Origin: Syncephalis plumigaleata
Lineage: Eukaryota; Zoopagomycota; Zoopagomycetes; Zoopagales; Piptocephalidaceae
DNA length: 39,163 nt
Assembly: GCA_025201365.1 (NCBI GenBank)
Contig: JAIXMF010000104.1
Span: 1-39,163, forward strand
Reading direction: 5' to 3'
The translations under genes were made by a program, and so were the position numbers. Under the pieces are notes generated by a model, which made no database searches, was not told where the DNA came from, and worked only from the letters and a program-made list of their open reading frames with translations. Each line of letters starts with the position of its first letter. The first letter of the stretch is position 1. Below are positions 20,641-31,100 of the stretch, in pieces.

Positions 20641-21146
20641 GCGTTTTTTATTATTGCTACTATGATGTAGCATGGTAAAGATATATACAATATTATGAGT
20701 CGAATGAGCAATAGTTATCATTTAGCATGGTAAACAATGCTGCACGATGAATGAAACTCGATAGGAATAAACGATGCTAATGTTTTGATGATCATCTCAA
20801 GATGATAATTGGACGAAACTATTCCGGCACAACTAGCCAAGTATCGTATCATTCGAATACACCACTAGTAGTAATATCAATGGATGTATATTTACCTGTA
20901 GTCATTGTAATCAATTGTATAGCAAATCATCGAACAACACAATAGATACTGACCATCTGACGTGATCGTGCGTGCATTGACATGAATACACGATTACTAC
21001 CTAGTACTTGAATCATGAACTATAACTGAATGACAGCATAGCTTACAAGTAGAAACAATGGTTAATGGTTATTGCCATCATAGTTGAAGTGTATTCAATG
21101 ACTTGTCTATTATCTCGAATGCTTTAATGTTAGCTAGTTGCACACC

Positions 21147-21180
21147 AATGCATCATGTAGATCGAGCTATTGTTGAAACT
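21147..21180 (+). repeat. Dispersed 34-bp repeat, copy 1
   Basis: Starts AATGCATCATGTAGATCG and matches 27456-27489 at 30 of 34 positions in the same orientation. Confidence 0.6.
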
Positions 21181-21231
21181 AAAGCAAATTCCATTTCATT
21201 TCAACATCAATCATGCATGTTTCATTTGCAG

Positions 21232-21610
21232 CTGAATTCAATACACTATTATGGATTTTATTCACGTTAGCTGTAATATAATCAAGATTCTAATAGCATT
21301 CAAGATCTATTATGGCCTTTATCCATGCTGGTTTGCAATAAAGTCAGTACCCTAATGTCATTCAATATCTATAATTAGCAACTACACATGACGAACGGTT
21401 TCATGGCTCATTTATTTGATACTTCGTTTAACAGCATTCCAATACACTATTTTGGATTTCATCCACATGAGATGTAACAGAATCACAGCTGTAAATGAGT
21501 ACCGTTAATGTCATCTAACATCTATCGTTCGAAATTACACATGGCGAACGGTTTCATGGCTCGTTTATTCGATATATTATTTGGAAACATTTCAATACCG
21601 CAAACATTGA
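21232..21610 (+). repeat. Decayed tandem repeat upstream of the kinase-like gene
   Basis: Three diverged copies of a unit like 'ATTCAATACACTATTATGG-TTTATCCA' begin near 21235, 21301 and 21434. Two copies of ACACATGACGAACGGTTTCA (the second with one change) begin near 21384 and 21536, each followed by TGGCTC(A/G)TTTATT(T/C)GAT. The spacings differ (152 bp for one motif, about 200 bp for another), so it is a composite of nested duplications. Confidence 0.6.
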
Positions 21611-21732
21611 CTTTTCACCTATAAATGAGTAGCCATTTGACGTGAACAAGTCAATAGCTCACTATCATCTTCTCATTTACACGCATAATACAAGTGCCTT
21701 CACTTCTTTACTCTTAGACCGTAACGAACAAT

Positions 21733-23043
21733 ATGCGAGTAACTCTACATTATGCATTGGCTATTAGCATATGTGCTCTAGCACTGTTATCCCAGCTACC
21801 GAGTGTTCACTCAGTTTTAGGTGTTTTCAAGCAAGGCAAGCTATTGATATGTAGTCTATCCGATGTCTACTAAATCGTTTATAGGTGATAAGAGACTTCC
21901 TCGTACGTTTGCCGAGAGACACGTTGATAGGTACCAAGAAAAATTTGGACTATCGAATATCCGGTGGTCTAGTAAAAATACGAAAATGCTTAGTTTTGCT
22001 CGGGTAAATTGGGACAAGTATGATGCTTTTATGAAATGCGCTATAGTATCAGTATCGGGACCAATAAGAAGTGGATCAGGGATAAATATGCTTGAAGTAA
22101 CCGAGGTAGAGGTTGATGCATTCAAAGTAAGTATATCGATGTATTAGTCACGCAATTTTACTCATCATAGAACATAAAAACAGGCATTGAAGGAAGCAAA
22201 AGACAAATTGAAAGGTGTCTACGCAACAGGTCAACAAAATGTCATGGATCCATTGCATCAATTTGAATTTTACGAAGAAAACCGTATTAGATATTTCTGC
22301 CATCTTTACAGATTTATTGAAGGTGAAACTCTAAAAGACTACTTCAAGAGACATACCGTTTCACAGGCATATATTGCTACTTCCCAAATATTACCTGAAG
22401 TTATTAAAGGTAAGCATGATGATTATTCATAGAATATGATTACTAATTGCTTTATAGGATTGGTCTATCTTTACAATGCCGGTGTTATTCATGGCGATAT
22501 GCATCCGAGAAGTAAGTACACATTAATAATAATGAAATATGCTCACAATGAAATGCAGATATTATGCTAGGGAAGAATCCAGCTGGTGGTAAACCAATTG
22601 TGAAGATCATTGATCTGGATGTAGCAAAAATATTTAGAAAGGAACAAGGCTGGCGACCTATAGACCCGATGAATGAGGCATACTTATCATCGGATCCACC
22701 TCAACAATACGCGAGCTGTAACCAGCTTAAGAATGAGATAACTGAATTCTTAAACATATTTGTTACTCTCAACGAAAGGGAGAACCCTTATGATCCTAAC
22801 TATGTAGTGACCGAACAAGTTGTACTAGATTATTTAAAAGAGTTTCAGGAAGATGAAGATTATACCGAGTTAGAACTAGGCAATGTGAAGGCAGCCATTC
22901 CTACGATACATTATCTTCATAAAGTGGATTACGTAACAAGGTTTAGTCCGTCTGTTTGCACATTTCCTCTACGCATATTGAGAGAACAGCCACCACGCAT
23001 TGGTACATCTAGTAGATCAAATAACCCTACGTTCCAATGGTAA
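21733..23043 (+). CDS. Secreted protein-kinase-like protein, 5 exons
   Basis: Exons 21733-21835, 21885-22126, 22184-22409, 22458-22511 and 22559-23043 give 369 residues. Residues 1-27 are a signal peptide (hydrophobic core ALAISICALALLSQL, then SVHS). A kinase-like catalytic loop is clear: His202-Gly-Asp204-Met-His-Pro-Arg-Asn209, matching H-x-D-x4-N with HGD for HRD. The metal-binding DFG is replaced by Asp227-Leu-Asp. The N-lobe lacks an obvious glycine loop, and I cannot place the VAIK lysine. The catalytic Asp, Asn and metal Asp are all kept, so it may be active. It should act in the secretory path or outside the cell. Intron 1 is a GC-AG intron (CAAG then GCAAGC...ATAG). Its substrate is unknown. 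It lies tail to tail with the subtilase. Confidence 0.75.
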
Positions 23044-23689
23044 TACTATTAGTATACGGTAAGTACCGAGCAGTAACTGATTCATTCTACTAAAATACTA
23101 ATATGTCATTGAATGGATTAGCAATCATATAGACAATGAGAATGTGATGGCGCTCGCACAGCATGACCATACAACTGCTGATATCGCTGTATGATCTAAT
23201 GATTTCATCATCAATAAAACATATTCACTGTCTCGATACAATAGTATTATAGCTTTAAATGTACTGCTGCAATTTGATGTGTTCGTCATTAGGAGTATAG
23301 CCAGCAATGGACTTGGCTACGTGTATACAACTAGATATACAATGACTATACAGAATGACTAATGCTAATTGATAATTATGAATGGTGAATGTTTGCTTAC
23401 CAGTATGTGTACATTCGTACATATTGCTTGTAGTTCCCTTCATTTCATCGGCATTTGCAATAACTATTGTTGGGATAGTCAGTTGATGATATCACGTATA
23501 CCTATCATCGTCATTATGATTGATTATTCTACTGGTGTAACATACACATATTATGTCATTGTATCAAATATGTTTTATTTGATTGATTATCGATAATGGA
23601 TATATTAGTGCTAGATATTGCTGATGGCTATATGAACAATGATAAAGTATAACAAATGCAATATGATTACAGTTGCATTGTAGGCAGTG
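23044..23689. other. Intergenic between convergent secreted-protein genes
   Basis: 3' flanks of both genes. TTTATT at 23574-23579 could be the subtilase polyadenylation signal on the minus strand. I see nothing else. Confidence 0.45.
23213..23218 (+). terminator. Polyadenylation signal of the kinase-like gene
   Basis: AATAAA 170 bp after the stop codon, the first such hexamer downstream. Confidence 0.35.
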
Positions 23690-25792
23690 CTAATGATCAA
23701 TGCCCCAACTTTCGAATACGTTACCGTTCATTTCAAAGAAACTGTGTATAGTTTCGATATTACCATTCAGACCAAGGTATGGCACATAGACAGCATGATC
23801 AGACGGTGGTCTCCCATTGACTAGTGGTTCCGGATCAATGACTATGTATCCTGAATAGACCCAATGTTCATCATAGTTAATGTCCGTTGGTATTGTGAAA
23901 GTAATAGGTATGGATGCTTTGTCTTTCGGGTTTAGAGTAATAGCTTGTGGTCCAGTAATACTAGCCTCGATATGAACGTTGGTTGTTATTGTTTCCGTGT
24001 TCTGCGCACTATCTGATTCGAATGCACGCATAGACACTGCTGGTATATGTCGAAGGTAAAGTGTTTGCGGATTTCTGACATTACTACTGATGGTGATGCT
24101 TGCTGATTTGGTATAATCCGATGTAGGCCGTTGTTTAATGTCTAATAGCTCGATTGCTGATGGCGATGCACTAAATGTACTCTTTACCATTCTGTCTATG
24201 TGTGCCATGCCAGCACCTTGATGTGCCACTGATCCAGCCAGATTCTTACCAGGTATCATGTACGGTATGGCATCATTTTGTAGCAATGATCGAAGTTGAC
24301 TATAGTTCGGTCGTGTCTTTCCGTTTTTATCGCAATGCTCAAAGTAAAGAGCGGTCATACCAACAAGATAAGGTGCAGCACCCGAATTGCCCTCATTTAT
24401 ACCATACCCACCATTCATTGTAACTATATGTTTAACTGGAGCGGTAATCTCAGGACTTAGTCGAAGTTTAGCTGTAGGTCCCCAGACAGACAGTTTACCT
24501 CCTACTATCTTATCTAGCTGCGGCACCATTTTTTTGCCCGCAGCAAACATGACTTCAATTGGCGTCTCTTGCACGCTTAATTGTCGCATTGTTGACATGG
24601 CTTTTGAATCGATTTTGATTACCGGTATCGTGCATGTGGATAGATAACTTTGCGAGCTAGACATAATAATTGCAATGGGCCTCTTTCGATGTAATTCATT
24701 GATAAACGGTAGCGTATTACACTCATTAGGCACAAATACAATGTTACGCCTAACATTTGCAGGGATACTGCAATGCTGTCCATTACCAGTTGGCTTTGCT
24801 GATACAACTGAAGGTTGTTCAATGGACAAATTTATAGTACCACATGCAAGTTTATAGGTGATTTCTTCCTGATATCCGGTATGGTGAAGATAGAACGAAT
24901 CCATTAGTTGATATGGCACATGCATACCGCCAACCGATATGACAGTCGGTAAAAGACCAGGCAGCATTGCATCCCATCCCATTATGGCATTTTTATCATA
25001 ATTAGGTACAGCAGCGATGATAATCATGTTCAATTGAGCGTATTTTTGCATTGTTTGGGCCAGTATCTCCATTTTCTCAGCGGTGGTAGTAAACGATATA
25101 TTGACAATATTCATACCATTGCGATACGCCATATACATAGCATCTTCAATCACATCCATGCCGACATGCGTGATATTGCAGCCAGAAATCTTGTAAGCGC
25201 CAAGTATGGCACCCGGTGCTACACCAGTGTATGTATTAGTTACTGCACCAATAATGCCTGCTATCTTGGTGCCATGCCCGATACAATCCATTGGATCATC
25301 GGATGGTTGCCGATTGACACCGTCATAATTATTGCCAACGAAATCATGACCGAATAGAACTCGTCTAGTCGCAGGATTATCTCCACCTAGCGCTGGATGT
25401 GTATAATCAACACCGCTGTCTATGATGCCGATTCTGATGCCCTTCCCGGTAAGTCTATGCATTTCACTCACACCTGTCGCCAAATGTGCTACAGCAGGAT
25501 CGAATACCTCTCCAGTCTTTGAATATTTAGCAATGGGACCATTTGGGAAGCTTACAATAGTAATGGGATTTTCATCTACCGATTGAGTATCGGAATCATC
25601 ATCAGAGCTTATAATGCTATTGGCACTGCTACCAGGCGATGAACGAGGTCGTAGACTAACTCGTCTGGATTGTTCATAATCCTTCAATGATGATTGTGAT
25701 GATGATGCTTGATTATCCCATGGTATAGATATTGCTTGCAACGCCAGCGTAGATAGTAGTAGTACGGTAGTCGATATATAATGTGATATCAT
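23690..25792 (-). CDS. Secreted subtilisin-like serine protease with PA insert
   Basis: An intronless 700-residue ORF. Residues 1-22 are a signal peptide (STTVLLLSTLALQAIS), then a Ser/Asp-rich pro-segment (about 23-100). The S8 catalytic residues are Asp125 (IGIIDSGVDYTHP), His173 (GHGTKIAG), oxyanion Asn264 (AAVPN) and Ser470 (EGNSGAAPYLVG). Residues about 315-435 form an insert resembling a protease-associated domain, before 'WGPTAKLRLSPEITAP'. The C-terminus (about 560-690) looks like the fn3-type domain of Vpr/C5a-peptidase-like subtilases. Flanking residues are odd: GTSMAAP is GNSGAAP, GHGTHVAG is GHGTKIAG, and AGN is VPN, yet every catalytic residue stays. It is probably an extracellular protease. 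The lack of introns contrasts with most neighbours. Confidence 0.88.
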   Translation of the reverse strand: MISHYISTTVLLLSTLALQAISIPWDNQASSSQSSLKDYEQSRRVSLRPRSSPGSSANSIISSDDDSDTQSVDENPITIVSFPNGPIAKYSKTGEVFDPAVAHLATGVSEMHRLTGKGIRIGIIDSGVDYTHPALGGDNPATRRVLFGHDFVGNNYDGVNRQPSDDPMDCIGHGTKIAGIIGAVTNTYTGVAPGAILGAYKISGCNITHVGMDVIEDAMYMAYRNGMNIVNISFTTTAEKMEILAQTMQKYAQLNMIIIAAVPNYDKNAIMGWDAMLPGLLPTVISVGGMHVPYQLMDSFYLHHTGYQEEITYKLACGTINLSIEQPSVVSAKPTGNGQHCSIPANVRRNIVFVPNECNTLPFINELHRKRPIAIIMSSSQSYLSTCTIPVIKIDSKAMSTMRQLSVQETPIEVMFAAGKKMVPQLDKIVGGKLSVWGPTAKLRLSPEITAPVKHIVTMNGGYGINEGNSGAAPYLVGMTALYFEHCDKNGKTRPNYSQLRSLLQNDAIPYMIPGKNLAGSVAHQGAGMAHIDRMVKSTFSASPSAIELLDIKQRPTSDYTKSASITISSNVRNPQTLYLRHIPAVSMRAFESDSAQNTETITTNVHIEASITGPQAITLNPKDKASIPITFTIPTDINYDEHWVYSGYIVIDPEPLVNGRPPSDHAVYVPYLGLNGNIETIHSFFEMNGNVFESWGIDH

Positions 25793-26758
25793 AATGGTGC
25801 GTAATAGTGTATCGATATAAGATTTCTATGCGGATGTATGATTGGAATTAGTAGATATCGGTCATTCTGTATAGATGCTTCTTTTTATTTGCTTTTTCAC
25901 TTTTATAACTTGTCCATTTTGATATCCAGCGCTCTACCGTTTAGGCAAAGCTATCTCCTAGCAGCGTGTTTCTGTGACGGTAAGTGTCATCATCCCAGTT
26001 TACATGTGTTAGTTTCAGAATGCTTCCTTTTTGCTGTTTATGGATTATCTTTCCTTCAATTTACTTCATAACCACACACAATTAAGGAAACAATGTAGCG
26101 AGCAGCAGTGTACACGATACTATCTAGTAAACCATTAATAATACCCTAAGGGGAATAGTGCTTGTATGATGTTTGCAAGCAAGCCATGCACTCGTGTCAA
26201 GATAAGTACAAGTAACCAGATGTCGCGTGTCTTCAAACAAGCAAAGAGCTAAGAAAGAACGTGTAAAAGATCAAGGAGACATTGCTACTACTCGTACTGC
26301 TGCTACTGCTTTAGCATAGAAATTTGTCATGCAGCATAATAATAATGTAGTATGACAACTTGTTCAGTAGATATTGATCCTAGAGTAAGTAATATGATCG
26401 TTGCTTTATTGGATGAATTGCTGTCTCGGTACATGTACTAGATAGCTAGTGTTTATTGTATCAGCACTGCCTATTCATACTCGATGTTGATCATTTACAA
26501 ATTGGTCATTCATTCCAAGGATATACAATGCTTCTTAGCTTGGAATAGCCAGCAATAGTGCTAGCAATAGGTGACATTCAATACCCGTAGAATCTAATAA
26601 CACGAGTCATATCGATATAAGTGAATGGTATGACAATATAAATGGTCGTCTATCCACATGCATCGCACATGTAATGACCTTTACTAGACACGTGTACGTT
26701 TACCGCTTACAAGCTAAACAACAAGCAGAATCCTACATGGAACGATCCTGTTTATACA
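25793..26758. other. Intergenic upstream of the subtilase
   Basis: AT-rich with no supportable gene. A 77-codon plus-strand ORF at 25838-26071 contains an intron-like GTAAGT...CAG of 39 nt that keeps the frame either way; I do not trust it. A basic stretch at about 26240-26320 (KKERVKDQGD) has no clear start. Confidence 0.4.
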
Positions 26759-27109
26759 TCGTGTTGTATCAGCAACACCAGTACTTGACAGGAGAAAGGC
26801 ATCCACCGCCCACTTGAGGTACCCATCACAATCGGCACGATGCAGTGACAAGGCTTCACGAATGGCTGGCTCATCCATTTGTATGGCAGGAATACCCGCG
26901 GCTTCCAAGTCTTGCACCTCATCTCGAATGGCCAATGCCAACTGGAAGGCAGTATCACGTCCTGGTTGATCATCGCGTACAAATGACCATTGTAGACAAG
27001 TAATCGGACCTGTAAGCATGCCTTTAAGTGGACGACTAGTAAGTTATTGAGCATAGCGAATGATATCCACAGTCATTCACTTAGGCTGTTGGATATCTTC
27101 GCCATATGG
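26759..27109 (-). pseudogene. Fragment of cobalamin-independent methionine synthase (MetE/Met6)
   Basis: The minus strand codes a stretch very close to the catalytic domain of 5-methyltetrahydropteroyltriglutamate-homocysteine methyltransferase: [19 protein letters not shown], then [45 protein letters not shown] and YLKWAVDAF. This is roughly 115 residues of a protein of about 760. The frame upstream holds TAA at 27044-27046 (where the family has Ser, as in YAQSLT) and TGA at 27077-27079. Homology ends abruptly after GVADTTR at 26759, before the zinc-ligand HTHMCY region. No exons for the rest are visible. It is therefore a truncated, inactivated copy, presumably a duplicate of a working gene elsewhere. 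Confidence 0.88.
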
Positions 27110-27563
27110 TCATCATCGTGGTGTGTGAGTATAGTCTAGTCATATTATATCAGCTATGTCATTTTGATTATAGTTCATGTCTTGTAGAGTTATTAGTATC
27201 AATTACTATTACTTTTTATTTGTAAATACACGTCTAGTATTACATTGAACATAGCTGAATATCTAGTAGAATACATGTTATCTTGCCATAATACTGACCA
27301 TGCTGTCGTTCTATTCAATATCATCATTTTTATTTCTTTCCTCATACATATTTGTTCACGTATCATTGTATCTACTAGTGTATCGATACTGCTAATAGAT
27401 AGATTGAGTAAGCTGAAATTGCAATAAAGAATGACAGATAGAACGATGAACAAATAATGCATCATGTAGATCGGGCTATTATTAATACTTCAATATGACA
27501 TCATGAATCCTACGTGTAGCACATTGTTTTTCTTCATTTATTTCTTTCTACTTATTAATTACC
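27110..27563. other. Intergenic
   Basis: Holds the second dispersed repeat copy (27456-27489) and the promoter of the small Cys-motif gene. No coding sequence is supported. Confidence 0.5.
27456..27489 (+). repeat. Dispersed 34-bp repeat, copy 2
   Basis: Matches 21147-21180 at 30 of 34 positions. Similarity stops at both edges. Confidence 0.6.
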
Positions 27564-28143
27564 ATGGAATCGTCAAAGCATCCAGCAGTATTACGATTCC
27601 TAGCCGAAATGGCGAAAACACAAAAGGAAAACGAGTCATTACGAGCAACGACTACGAATGATCGTCCGTCCATTGTTATTCAAACTGTAGAAACTACAAG
27701 TAATGAGCACCAATCTAACACGAATAAAAGAGGCAACTCATGCGAGGATATAGCCACTCATAGTAATGACAGCAATACACGCTCACCTGGTATTTATCGA
27801 GCAAATGGTAAAGTAAGTCTACATCGTAGATTATCATGGATAGGCTGACGAATAGCATGTATACACACATATACATATCCATTAGTGGCGAGTACATCTA
27901 CCGCCAACACCTATACGTCCATCATCAAAGGAATGTTGCGGTAGTGGATGTAGTCCTTGTATATTTGACACATTTCGCGATACACGAAAACAATATAAAG
28001 AACAAGTGGAGCGTATACACGAATTACACGCACGTATTGAGGAGTATACGCAACGACATCATACAAAGGATGATGATACACTTATAGATATTGAAGACAT
28101 TATTACAAAAGATGACACTGATGTTACTATTATTAAAGATTGA
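27564..28143 (+). CDS. Oxidoreductase-like domain protein (OXLD1-type), 2 exons
   Basis: Exons 27564-27812 and 27886-28143 give 168 residues. After a hydrophilic N-terminus, residues about 89-125 hold PPTPIRPSSKECCGSGCSPC followed by IFDTFRDTRKQY. This is the 'PP-P---ECC-SGC--CVWD-Y' signature of the Oxidored-like domain found at the N-terminus or middle of small eukaryotic, often mitochondrial, proteins. Cys100, 101, 105 and 108 are the conserved cysteines, probably metal or redox ligands. The C-terminal 50 residues are acidic and helical-looking. The biochemical function of the family is not established to my knowledge. The stop lies 33 bp from the stop of the convergent UTP10 gene, so their 3' ends must overlap. 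Confidence 0.8.
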
Positions 28144-28176
28144 GAATGTGCTAATATTTAATGTCAATCATGGATA

Positions 28177-31100
28177 CTAGTCAAAGTATTTCTGTAGCGG
28201 TTCACCTAGATGGCGTTCAATTACCGCGATGACTTGTTGCGTAGTACGTTCAACATGAATATCGTCATCTAAACAAGTATAAATAGTCATTAATAAACAT
28301 GATATAGAATGACACGTATATATGTATATGTATATGTATTACTTACCTTCCATTAATTCAGCCAAGAATGGAATGGTTTCAGGGAGTAGAATAAGGAATT
28401 CCTCACCTAGTCGATCGTAGAATTCACGTACGGCATCAAGGGCAGCCACTCGAATAATTGATTGATCGTCACGCGTTTGCAGTAACACTTGAGCATTTAA
28501 TGGCTTCCAAATAACATCTGTACCCGAAGTGACCGCCAACTGACCTAGACACGGCACCAGTTGTTGTTTCATGCGTGTCTAATAATCGATCATGATATAG
28601 AATTAGTTACCGTATTCTACATATATATATATATATTTAGTCATAACTAGTACTTACCAAGTAGGTGTCTTCATCTTCATCTGGATGAATGATACTCAAC
28701 TGGCGTACAATTGATGGAAGAATCTTCTCTGCCAAATGTGTAGTCCAGAATCCATCATTATCATAGAGTAGACACTTGTGTAGACTGCTAACAAGCAATA
28801 ACCATAGAGTAGGCGATGGTGTTTGATTCAATTTACCAATAACATCATCGAGTACATAGACGTAATAAGGAACGACAATAGACTTCAACTGTTCCAATAA
28901 TTGATCGAGGAATCGATAGAAGAATAGCTGACGTGGTATTTGATGAGTTACCGGTACATGTACACCCATAGCCCATTCAACTGCCTTAAGGAAGATAGGT
29001 TTGAACATGGTCTCATTCAATTTCATTACTAATTGAAGGAAAGCAGTAATAACACTGGTCTCTAGTTCAACACATGACTATATATAAAGAAGATGAGATT
29101 AGTATTTGTTAACAATTTATCTATGATGCTTACCTGTTCAGAGAATGAACATTCACGTCGAATATCGAATAATTGTAAAAAGAATTTGAATATAGGCTTG
29201 TAGTGTTGTTGTAGTGTTGTTCTATCCATTGATTCAATAATACGACCCAGGAATTGATAATAGGCCAATAATGACTAGATGATTGCAATAATTAATTAAT
29301 ACGATGTAGTATGGTAGATACACTCATTAGTATACTTACAGAAACACCACATGTAGTTAATTCGGAATACACATTAAATGTTGGTGACAGTAGTAAGCGT
29401 GGTGATACGTGTGTAGCTATTTGTTGTACTACTGATTGTGCACGCGTACTAACTTGATCACCATGTTGACCTACGAGTAATGGATCAAATAGATGACGTA
29501 GAATACGTGGTAGATAAGGACCAATGAAGGCTGACATATGACGTGCCATCACATCTACTAATCCGAGTAGACTTAGACGCATTAGTGTATTGGATTGCGA
29601 AGAGGATTCTGTCGAGATATCCATGGATGATGATGTCGATATCGATGATGACTGTTGCTGTTCCATATAATCCATTACAGTAGGCATGAACTTTGGTAGT
29701 AATGGAACAACACGCGGACCAAGTTCTCTACAATAGACACTAAGACAAATCATACTGGAAGCGGCCACTTGACGATTCTCATGTCCTAATGCCCATTCAC
29801 CTGTAATAACCGTGAGTACATCAATGAATGCCGTAGGATCTGTACGACCAAAGTGTTTCACTAATAAGGCAAGACTAACAAGTGCTGTTTGCTTATTAAT
29901 AGCAATCTAGAGAGCCAATATTAATATTAAGCAATGGCAGTAGATAATCATCATCACTTACCTCAATGGCTTCTCTATCCTTTGGCTTAGCCTTAATGGC
30001 AATCATTGCCGTAAGATGTGGTAGCATACCGAGGAATAATTCCTTTTCAGTCATCTCTACACCTTCATCTAGTGCTTCCACCTTCTCATTGAATAGTAAC
30101 ATTGACTTGCGACGAATAGATGGATTCTGATGTTTCAGTAATTCACTAACAATACGCATAAATGTAGGCAATGTCAATAGACGATGAACATTATTCAACA
30201 CGTCATTAGCTAAACGAGCAATACCACGCCAGTATTTGATAATAGACGTGGTGGATTGACCTGTGGCTAACAAGGCATGTTCATGTGTAAATAGTGTGTC
30301 TACAAGTGATAACAATGCCTCAGATAAGGTTAGATAGTCAGTCTCTAATGTCTTTGATGACAATGACAATAATTGATTGAGGAAGGGACGACTCTCCAAT
30401 AATTGACGAGCGAATTCTAGGGTGGCCCATTTCAATTGACGAATTTGCTTATTAGTCGTGAGTTTCCTATTCATTATTGATTAGTATATATGAATATATT
30501 ATAATATATAAAGATTACTTACTTGAATAGTTCCGGCATGTCATCTGTTAATTCATTGGGTGATGTATTAAGTGTGTTCACCAATTGATACAGCATCTAC
30601 ATAATCTCTTGTTAATTATCTATATGCATACACATATATATACTCTAATTAGACATACCTTTAATTGAATATCGGATGAGCATTGTTCGGATAGTTGTCG
30701 ACAAAACTCCATTAGTGTATCGGCATCTTCGGTAGATTTAGACATACGTTCAGCATACTTTACAAGTAGTAATAGTAATGCTTGATGTAGACTCTGATCA
30801 GCACCTAGTGTATTAACCAACACGGTAAATAGACGTAAACGACGATGACGTGGAATATGGAAGAATGCATCAACAAAGATACTAATGAGTCCACGCATGT
30901 TCTCTTGACTATTCCTCGACAATAATGGTGGAATGATCTTTTCCAATGTCTATATTATGAGCAATTGATTAGATTCATATACTTGTTATAGTAAGCGTTG
31001 TTACTATTCATGATGATGACTTGCCTGTTGAATAATATGGAAGCTATAGTTATCATCTTGACGTAGAACACTAGCACCCATAAATGTGAATACCGGCATG

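Larger units (their letters stand above)
20641..21732. other. Intergenic, repeat-bearing
   Basis: No coding sequence seen. It contains the dispersed repeat at 21147 and the tandem repeat at 21232. The last 120 bp should hold the promoter of the secreted kinase-like gene. Confidence 0.5.

Noticed and set aside
25838-26071. 77-codon plus-strand ORF divergent from the subtilase, with an in-frame 39-nt intron-like segment
   Set aside because: The hydrophobic content comes from T-rich DNA and there is no homology; too weak to annotate.
27199-27465. Overlapping 88- and 60-codon ORFs on both strands
   Set aside because: They mirror each other over AT-rich intergenic DNA and have no family resemblance.
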